Assembly: GCA_025357635.1 (NCBI GenBank)
Contig: JANXOV010000130.1
Location: 1 to 41,689 of the forward strand
DNA: 41,689 nucleotides
Reading direction: 5' to 3'
DNA from: Pseudomonadota bacterium
GTDB lineage: Bacteria; Pseudomonadota; Gammaproteobacteria; Steroidobacterales; Steroidobacteraceae
Notes under the pieces: model-generated
Told to the model about the DNA's origin: nothing
The model's database searches: none
What the model saw: only the letters and a program-made list of their open reading frames with translations
Made by a program: the position numbers and the translations under genes
Shown: piece by piece, positions 36,308 to 41,689 of the stretch
How positions within the stretch are numbered: the first letter of the stretch is position 1
Layout: each line of letters begins with the position of its first letter

Positions 36308-38302
36308 TCAGCGCCGAGTACGTCGACCACGAGTTGCGGTCTGCGCCGCGGAGTCCTTAGGTTCAGGCAGCGTCACTGCCATCCGAAGATTCGGATACGG
36401 CGCGCTCTTGTGCGGGATGGCCATGGCCTCGACGAAATGCTGCTGAAACCTGGGCTCGATGGCGGTCTCGATCTTTTCCACCCGGCGCACGATGTCTTCG
36501 ATGGCCGTGCGCGAGGTCGAATCCAGCAGAGCGATTCGCGCGCCGGTGCCGGCGGCGTTGCCCGCCGATCCCACCTTGGACAAGTCGCAATCCGGGATCA
36601 TGCCCAGGATCATCGCGTACTTGACATCGATATGGCTGCCGAAGGCGCCGGCCAGGCGGATGCGGTCGACTTTCTCGACTTCCAGCTTTTCCATCAACAA
36701 GCGGATGCCGGCGTACAACGCCGCCTTGCCGAGCTGGATGGCGCGCACGTCATTCTGAGTGATCTGCAACGTCACCTCCCCTCGGCGCAATACGTAGGCA
36801 AAGGTGCGTCCGTTGGCGACGACGCGATCACTGGTCTTCGCCAGCGCGCCGTCGATGACGCCGTCCTGGTTGATCACACCGCTCAGGTACATCTCGGCGA
36901 TGACCTCGATGATGCCCGAGCCGCACACGCCGGTCACTTCGGCCGTGCCGAACTGCGGATCGTCCGACCAGAATTCGTTGCCGATGATCTTGTACTTCGG
37001 CTCCAGCGTGGTCGGATCGATGCGCACACGTTCGATGGCGCCCGGCGCCGCACGCTGGCCGCAGCTGATCTGCGCGCCTTCGAAGGCCGGACCGGTCGGG
37101 CTCGAGCAGGCCAGCATGCGCTCGCGATTGCCGAGCACTATCTCGGCATTCGTGCCCACGTCCACCAGCAGCGTCAGCTCGGCGGACAAGTCGGGACGCT
37201 CGGCCAGAATCATGCCGGCCGTATCGGCGCCGACATGACCCGCGATGCACGGCAGCAGATAGATGCGCGCATTGGGGTGAATGTTCAGTTCCAACGATTT
37301 TGCCGACACGGTGAGCGCCTGATCCACCGCCAGGGCGAAAGGCGCCCCGCCAAGTTCCACCGGATCGATGCCCAGCACCAGATGATGCATGATCGGATTG
37401 CCGACGATGGTGGATTCCAGAATGTCCTGCGCGGTCACGCCGGCGCTGGCTGCCACTTCGGCTGCGAGCGCGCTCAGCGCTTCGCGAACGGCGCTGGTCA
37501 TCTGGACGAAACCACCCGGATTCATCATGGAATACGACACGCGGCTCATCAGATCTTCGCCGAAGCGGATTTGCGGATTCATGAGACCGGCGGCGGCCAC
37601 GAGTTCACCGCTGAGCAGATCGCACAGATGCGCGGCGATGGTCGTGGAGCCCACATCCACCGCCATGCCGTACGCTTTTTCGTGAAAGCCCGGCCACACC
37701 GCGATGATCTGCTTGCCGGCGTGCACGGCGACCGTGACCTTCCATTCGCCGGCGCGCAATGCGGGCTGCAGGATCTGCAACACGCTCAGATCGCATTCCA
37801 GACCCGACAGCCGCCACTCGAACTCCAGGGCATCCAGGAGCCGGCGAAGATCGCCGGACGGGTCGTGCATATCGGGCTGCTGCACGTCGACATAGTGCAG
37901 CCGGATGACCGGGTGCAGTTTGATGTCGCGCGTGTCGGCTTCCTTGCGCACGACCTGCCGGTGCACCTGGCTGCTGGAGGGCACATCGACCACCACGTCG
38001 CGCAACAGCTTGGCCGAGCACGACAGGCGACGGCCATCGGCCAGCGTCTGGCGCTTCGCATAGCGCATTTCCGGCTCGCTCAGCGGCGTCAGACTGTCGG
38101 CGCGCGAACTGATTCCATGCTTGGCGAACTCGCCCTCCGCCACCAGAATCTGGCAGCGGCCGCAGATGCCCCGCCCACCGCAAACCGAGTCGATGTCCAC
38201 GCCCAGGGAACGCGCGGCCTGCAGCAGCGGCGTGCCCACGGGGAAGCGTCCGCGCTTGCCCGATGGCGTGAAGACAACCAGCGCTTCGGGAATATCAGAC
38301 AC
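36308..38302 (-). CDS. RACo-like 2Fe-2S ASKHA corrinoid reactivation protein (DUF4445)
   Basis: This 664-residue protein starts with a plant-type ferredoxin domain: CGGRGICGRC with Cys41, Cys47 and Cys50, and Cys95 in RRLSC. A linker and an ASKHA ATPase domain follow: AYGMAVDVGSTTIAAHL, LLVDVGTNAEIVLG, TGVCGSGIIEV and RIRLAGAFGSHID. This is the build of RACo/RamQ proteins, which use ATP to reduce the inactive Co(II) cobalamin of corrinoid proteins back to Co(I). The GTG at 38302 gives the usual short lead before VVFTPSG and overlaps the preceding stop by 8 bp; an ATG 51 bp upstream is possible. It is the last gene of the C1 operon. Confidence 0.88.
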   Translation of the reverse strand: MSDIPEALVVFTPSGKRGRFPVGTPLLQAARSLGVDIDSVCGGRGICGRCQILVAEGEFAKHGISSRADSLTPLSEPEMRYAKRQTLADGRRLSCSAKLLRDVVVDVPSSSQVHRQVVRKEADTRDIKLHPVIRLHYVDVQQPDMHDPSGDLRRLLDALEFEWRLSGLECDLSVLQILQPALRAGEWKVTVAVHAGKQIIAVWPGFHEKAYGMAVDVGSTTIAAHLCDLLSGELVAAAGLMNPQIRFGEDLMSRVSYSMMNPGGFVQMTSAVREALSALAAEVAASAGVTAQDILESTIVGNPIMHHLVLGIDPVELGGAPFALAVDQALTVSAKSLELNIHPNARIYLLPCIAGHVGADTAGMILAERPDLSAELTLLVDVGTNAEIVLGNRERMLACSSPTGPAFEGAQISCGQRAAPGAIERVRIDPTTLEPKYKIIGNEFWSDDPQFGTAEVTGVCGSGIIEVIAEMYLSGVINQDGVIDGALAKTSDRVVANGRTFAYVLRRGEVTLQITQNDVRAIQLGKAALYAGIRLLMEKLEVEKVDRIRLAGAFGSHIDVKYAMILGMIPDCDLSKVGSAGNAAGTGARIALLDSTSRTAIEDIVRRVEKIETAIEPRFQQHFVEAMAIPHKSAPYPNLRMAVTLPEPKDSAAQTATRGRRTRR

Positions 38303-39206
38303 GACGGCGCGCGCCCACTTCGCGGCGGCCGCGTGAAGCAGTGCCATCCGCACTGGGCGGCGGCGCTTCGCGGAATTTTCGGATCCAGCGCGCGCAATCC
38401 GGATCGTGGCCCATCATCACGTCGGCGCCCATGCAGGCTTTCACGGTTTCCGGATGCAGCGGATTGGTGATGGCGGAGGTCATCCCGGAAGCGATGGCCA
38501 TGGTCAAGAACGCGCTGTTGATGCCATCGCGATTGGGCAGGCCGAAGCTGACATTGGATGCACCGCAAGTGGTGTTGACCTTGAGCTCATCGCGCAGCCG
38601 GCGCACCAGCCGCATCACCTGCACGCCGGCCTGATTGATGGCGCCGATCGGCATGACCAGCGGATCCACGACCACATCGCAGACCGGAATGCCGTGGTCT
38701 TGCGCCCGCTCCACGATGCGCTTGGCCACCGCAAAGCGCACATCGGGGTCCTCGGAAATGCCGGTCTCATCGTTGGAGATGGCCACCACGGCGGCGCCGT
38801 ATTTCTTCACCAGCGGCAGCACCTGTTCCAGGCGCTCCTCCTCACCGGTGACCGAGTTCACCAGCGCCTTGCCCTTGTACACCGCAAGGCCCGCCTCCAG
38901 CGCGGCAACGATGGAGGAGTCGATGGACAATGGCACATCCGTGATGGACTGCACCAGCTGGATGGCCCGGGCCAGAATGGCGGGCTCGTCGGCCAGCGGA
39001 ATGCCGGCATTCACGTCCAGCATGTGCGCGCCGGCCTCGATCTGCGCGCGCGCATCCGATTCAACGCGGCTGTAGTCCCCCGCCAGCATTTCGGCGGCCA
39101 GGATTTTTCTGCCCGTGGGGTTGATGCGCTCGCCGATGATCACGAAGGGGCGGTTGAAACCGATGATGACTTCGCGGCGGGCGGAACTGATTACGGTATC
39201 GGTCAT
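38295..39206 (-). CDS. methyltetrahydrofolate:corrinoid methyltransferase (pterin-binding, MtgA/AcsE-like)
   Basis: This 303-residue TIM-barrel protein of the dihydropteroate-synthase-like family has GERINPTGRK, HMLDVNAGIP, PLSIDSSI, NSVTGEEERLE and TTCGASNVSFGLPNR. These are the motifs that hold the pterin in AcsE, MtgA and the methionine synthase folate domain. It transfers a methyl group between methylcobalamin on a corrinoid protein and tetrahydrofolate. The short length excludes methionine synthase, and the motifs do not match folate biosynthesis (FolP). The ATG at 39206 overlaps the metF stop (ATGA) and has AGGA upstream. In this operon it would accept the methyl group taken from the amine and pass it to H4folate. 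Confidence 0.9.
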   Translation of the reverse strand: MTDTVISSARREVIIGFNRPFVIIGERINPTGRKILAAEMLAGDYSRVESDARAQIEAGAHMLDVNAGIPLADEPAILARAIQLVQSITDVPLSIDSSIVAALEAGLAVYKGKALVNSVTGEEERLEQVLPLVKKYGAAVVAISNDETGISEDPDVRFAVAKRIVERAQDHGIPVCDVVVDPLVMPIGAINQAGVQVMRLVRRLRDELKVNTTCGASNVSFGLPNRDGINSAFLTMAIASGMTSAITNPLHPETVKACMGADVMMGHDPDCARWIRKFREAPPPSADGTASRGRREVGARRRV

Positions 39207-40222
39207 GATGCGGTCCTGTTTTCCAATGGTGTTTGATCGCGGCCGGGGTACCACGGCACTCGTCCGTCGAGCACGCCGGAGCGCTGGATGACCTCGGCGA
39301 CGGATTCCTCCTGCCGGTAGGCCATCACGTGCACGCCGCTGACGCCCTTGATTTCACGTGCTTGCTGAATCAATTCGACGCAGATGTTGCGCCCCTCGCG
39401 CGCCTGATCCTGCGCTCCCTGCAGGCGCTGGATCAGGATGTCGGGGATGAAGAGTCCGGGCACATTGTCGCGCATCCAGGTGGCCGCTTTGGCCGACCGC
39501 AGCGGGCCGACGCCGGCCAGAATGAAAATCTTGCCCGCAAGACCCAGATCATCGACACGCGTCATGAAAAGGCGCAGGCGCTGCATGTCGTAGACGTATT
39601 GCGTCTGGATGAACTGCGCCCCGGCGTCGATTTTCTTGGCGAGCCGTTGCGGCCGCCAGTCCAACGGCGGCGAGCAGGGGTTTTCCGCCGCACCGAGAAA
39701 CACCCGCGGCGCGAAAGTGATCTTGCGGCCGCTCTGAAAGCGGTGCTCGTCGCGCAAGGTGCGCGCGATGCCAAGCAGCGACACGCAATCCAGATCGAAC
39801 ACCGGCTTGGCCTGCGGGTGATCCCCCGCCTGCACGCCATCGCCTGTCAGGCACAGCATGTTGCAAACGCCCATGGCCGCGCCGCCCAGAATGTCGCCCT
39901 GGATGGCGATACGGTTCTTGTCGCGGCAGGAAATCTGCATGATGGGGGCGTAGCCGACGCGCGTAAGCAGCGCGCACACGCCCAGGCTGGACATGTGGCA
40001 GTTCGCCCCGCTGCCGTCGGTCGCGTTGATCGCATCCACATAGCCGTCGAACACGCGCGCACGCTTGTAGACATCTTCAGGGTCCGCCGAATCCGGCGGT
40101 GCCAGTTCACTGGTGACGGCAAAGCCGCCGGCGCGCAGCACGCGCTCGAATCGTCCCGGGGACACATGTCCGGGGAGGATCGGCAGCGGATAGCCGGGAA
40201 CCGGTTCGTCGTCGAATCTCAC
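39203..40222 (-). CDS. metF: methylenetetrahydrofolate reductase
   Basis: This 339-residue FAD-dependent TIM-barrel enzyme of the MetF family has VTSELAPPDSADPEDV near the start, INATDGSGANCHMSS, QISCRDKNR, and MLCLTGDGVQAGDHP, followed by AQFIQTQYVYD. It interconverts 5-methyl- and 5,10-methylene-tetrahydrofolate. In this operon it would run in the oxidising direction, carrying methyl groups from demethylation into the C1 pool. The GTG start overlaps the preceding stop (GTGA). It resembles the acetogen-type and archaeal-type MetF, which pair with a separate zinc-containing subunit, more than E. coli MetF. The gene just upstream encodes such a domain. Confidence 0.92.
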   Translation of the reverse strand: MRFDDEPVPGYPLPILPGHVSPGRFERVLRAGGFAVTSELAPPDSADPEDVYKRARVFDGYVDAINATDGSGANCHMSSLGVCALLTRVGYAPIMQISCRDKNRIAIQGDILGGAAMGVCNMLCLTGDGVQAGDHPQAKPVFDLDCVSLLGIARTLRDEHRFQSGRKITFAPRVFLGAAENPCSPPLDWRPQRLAKKIDAGAQFIQTQYVYDMQRLRLFMTRVDDLGLAGKIFILAGVGPLRSAKAATWMRDNVPGLFIPDILIQRLQGAQDQAREGRNICVELIQQAREIKGVSGVHVMAYRQEESVAEVIQRSGVLDGRVPWYPGRDQTPLENRTAS

Positions 40223-40692
40223 GGCTTGGTGCCTGCGTTTTCACCACCGGTCTTTTCGCGCACCACGCGCAGCCAGGACGAGCGCCCCTGCGCTCGGCGA
40301 TCGAGCGCGAACTGCACCCCGCTCATGGTCTTGAGGCCATCCGGTATGCGCTGCGCGCCGTCAAAAGCCGCGACCCACACGCAGCGCATCTCGGGTTTGA
40401 CTTCGCAGTGGCCGTTCTCGCGCACGCCGCCGCACGGCCCATTGCGCAGATTCTTCGGGCAATTCATGGGGCAGGACATGCCGGTGGAACTGAGCACACA
40501 CTGTCCGCACATCTGACAATCGAACAGCAGACCCTTTACGTTTCGCTCGGCGAAGGCAAACGGCTTTTCCAGACGCTCGTGGCCAATGGCGCTCCACAGC
40601 GGCGCCATGCGCACGAGCAGGGACTCGAAGACGCGGTAGAAGCGGTTCAGGCCGCGCGCGTGACGGACCGACCATTGCCGGACAGCGTACAT
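40219..40692 (-). CDS. stand-alone MTHFR C-terminal zinc/Cys-rich domain protein (MetV-like)
   Basis: This 157-residue protein has a cysteine-rich core, DCQMCGQC, MSCPMNCPKNLRNGPCGG and NGHCEV...MRCVW. This matches the MTHFR C-terminal (MetV-like) domain, which in acetogens is a separate partner of MetF and binds zinc and/or iron-sulfur clusters. It may pass electrons between MetF and a carrier other than NADH. The N-terminal 60 residues are helical (LNRFYRVFESLLVRMAP). The ATG at 40692 is used; the longer upstream frame overlaps two other genes and is not family-like. It starts 2 bp after the Virulence_fact gene stop and overlaps metF by 4 bp. Confidence 0.85.
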   Translation of the reverse strand: MYAVRQWSVRHARGLNRFYRVFESLLVRMAPLWSAIGHERLEKPFAFAERNVKGLLFDCQMCGQCVLSSTGMSCPMNCPKNLRNGPCGGVRENGHCEVKPEMRCVWVAAFDGAQRIPDGLKTMSGVQFALDRRAQGRSSWLRVVREKTGGENAGTKP

Positions 40693-40694
40693 TC

Positions 40695-40994
40695 TTAAGC
40701 CGCCAGGCCTTTGTTGCGGATCATGCGCTCGAGATCCTCGTCCGAATACTGCGCTTCGAGCTTGGCCGCCTCGGCCGCCGCCACCGCGTTGATGTCCTCG
40801 TCGCAAGGCAGCGGCGCACTGCGCTTCCAGTCGGCCAGATACGCATCCGAACTGCCTTTGCCGGCGCGCATGGCCGCACGGTCGATGGCCTCCTGAAATC
40901 GCTGTGTCAGCTGCACCTTCGCCGTTTCGCGTCCGCGGCGCGCGAGCACCTGCGCCGGAATATCGCGCCAGGAAATGATGATCAACGTTGCCAT
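40695..40994 (-). CDS. Virulence_fact-domain protein
   Basis: This 99-residue protein opens with TLIIISWRDIPAQVL, contains AKVQLTQRFQEAIDRAAM, and ends in AQYSDEDLERMIRNKG. It matches the short Virulence_fact (conserved virulence factor-like) domain. The family name is historical; there is no evidence of virulence here. This domain recurs beside DUF1638, the MetV-like domain and MetF in C1 operons, so it is probably an accessory of the methyl-transfer system. It overlaps the DUF1638 gene by 13 bp. The molecular role is unknown. Confidence 0.75.
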   Translation of the reverse strand: MATLIIISWRDIPAQVLARRGRETAKVQLTQRFQEAIDRAAMRAGKGSSDAYLADWKRSAPLPCDEDINAVAAAEAAKLEAQYSDEDLERMIRNKGLAA

Positions 40995-41605
40995 ACGATG
41001 CCCTTCTCCTGCGCCGCAAAGCGCACCAGACTGGTGCCCAGATCGCCGTAGCCGGTCGCGCGATACTCGAAGGCGAGGTTCAGCCGCGCCGCTATGGCCA
41101 GGGCCTCCTCGATCGCGCCGGCCTCCGGACGCTGCGCCAGATACACCAGACGCTTGTAGTTGCGGAAATAAACCGCCTGCAATTGTGGATTCTTGTCGAT
41201 GCCCAGCCCTTGAATGACCAGCCGCTCAAAATGCCGGAGCAGGAAATCGGTCAGATAAAAGCTGCCGATCTCATCCGTACACAGCGCGGCAAAGGCAGAA
41301 CTGCCGGCGAAGAACTCATAGCAATGCGCGCCCGGGATCCGCTCCACGCCCTCTTCGCTCAGCACCTTGTCGAGCAGTCCGCCGGTGCCGCAGTCCGCGT
41401 AGGCGACGAAGATGTGGGGATACTCGTCGCGGTGAGCGCGGATCTTTGCCTGCACCGCGGCCGGGATCTTTTCCGGGCGATTGTGCAACTCCGGCGGCAG
41501 GCACTGCACGTCAAAGCAAGACCAGCCGTTGATTCGCTTCAGCTCGGCCACTTCACGCGCGAGCGCTCCGCAGGCGATCACCAGGGCGCGAGCCTCGCGT
41601 AACAT
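40982..41605 (-). CDS. DUF1638 family protein
   Basis: This 207-residue cytoplasmic protein has the DUF1638 pattern: LVIACGALAREV at the start, LPPELHNRPEKIP, FVAYADCGTGGLLD, HCYEFFAGS and a FYLTDFLLRHFERLV helix. DUF1638 proteins often lie next to methylamine methyltransferases and corrinoid proteins, but no reaction is known. The conserved Cys/His residues (ACGA, LHN, DCGTG, HCYEFF) suggest a metal or corrinoid site. The ATG follows 15 bp after the stop of the corrinoid-protein gene. It is the second visible gene of the operon. Assignment of the family is good; the function is unknown. Confidence 0.85.
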   Translation of the reverse strand: MLREARALVIACGALAREVAELKRINGWSCFDVQCLPPELHNRPEKIPAAVQAKIRAHRDEYPHIFVAYADCGTGGLLDKVLSEEGVERIPGAHCYEFFAGSSAFAALCTDEIGSFYLTDFLLRHFERLVIQGLGIDKNPQLQAVYFRNYKRLVYLAQRPEAGAIEEALAIAARLNLAFEYRATGYGDLGTSLVRFAAQEKGIVWQR

Positions 41606-41620
41606 GGCTCAATGCATCCG

Positions 41621-41689
41621 CTAGCGAGCGCGGGCTTGCGCGCGTCGGGCAGCGATCAAACTCTTGGCGGTTTCCACGGCAATGCCGGC
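41621..41689 (-). CDS. C-terminus of a corrinoid (B12-binding) methyltransferase protein, partial
   Basis: The last 22 codons of a minus-strand gene enter from the right edge: AGIAVETAKSLIAARRAQ followed by ARAR and a stop. MtgC/MtbC-type corrinoid proteins end with A..A..AVE.AK.LI, so this short stretch fits the end of the B12-binding domain. The position as first gene of the C1 operon also fits. With so little sequence the call depends largely on context. Confidence 0.5.
   Translation of the reverse strand, partial: AGIAVETAKSLIAARRAQARAR

Noticed and set aside
36230-38470. Long open frame (746 codons) on the plus strand
   Set aside because: It lies wholly antisense to the reactivase gene; its composition (His/Arg/Gln/Asp-rich) is that of a mirror frame in GC-rich DNA, and no domain is recognisable.

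Overview
The window is GC-rich DNA from a free-living, Gram-negative, aerobic proteobacterium. Three things point to a gammaproteobacterium, plausibly a Steroidobacter/Nevskia-type lineage: LexA boxes of the CTGT-N8-ACAG type in front of an imuA/imuB-dnaE2 mutasome, an RND metal-efflux system, and a TonB receptor with several secreted peptidases. The placement is an inference and I could not test it. No rRNA, tRNA, CRISPR array, transposase or phage gene is visible, and no gene-free stretch exceeds 300 bases (the longest is 36039-36307).

Region 1 (1-8383) is a copper/silver resistance block. copC and copD lie on the minus strand. A small Cys/His-containing secreted protein and a CusC-, CusB- and CusA-like efflux system lie on the plus strand. 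The three periplasmic methionines of E. coli CusA fall at identical residue numbers here. A pduL-type phosphate acyltransferase is translationally coupled to cusA. A HicB-like antitoxin remnant lies at the left edge.

Region 2 (8384-18299) holds agmatine deiminase, an orphan PotF-like binding protein and two secreted M20 peptidases. An AraC regulator, TonB receptor and secreted amidohydrolase follow and look like one uptake-and-cleavage unit.

Region 3 (18300-23893) is the SOS mutasome imuA, imuB, dnaE2. An uncommon detail is a 59-codon orphan Phd/YefM antitoxin gene on the opposite strand between imuA and imuB. The imuA and imuB-dnaE2 promoters carry the same 18-bp LexA box exactly 28 bp before each start codon.

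Region 4 (23894-28683) holds a Tat-exported M20-like protein with altered metal ligands, a cupin, and a compact three-gene operon. That operon has a ZorA-like proton channel with a long cytoplasmic tail, a ZorB-like OmpA-domain stator, and a 187-residue protein with a putative zinc ribbon. It resembles the Zorya anti-phage core without any of the known Zorya effectors.

Region 5 (28684-41689) concerns methylated quaternary amines. A trimethyllysine dioxygenase is coupled to a threonine-aldolase-family enzyme, matching the first two steps of carnitine biosynthesis. Beyond two secreted peptidases lie a non-pyrrolysine MttB-family methyltransferase and, convergent to it, a tightly overlapping operon. 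In order of transcription this encodes a corrinoid protein (only its C-terminus is in the window), DUF1638, a Virulence_fact-domain protein, a free-standing MTHFR zinc domain, MetF, a methyl-H4folate:corrinoid methyltransferase and a 2Fe-2S corrinoid reactivase. Together these could move a methyl group from a quaternary amine through cobalamin to tetrahydrofolate and oxidise it, while the dioxygenase/aldolase pair prepares trimethyllysine. That link is a hypothesis.
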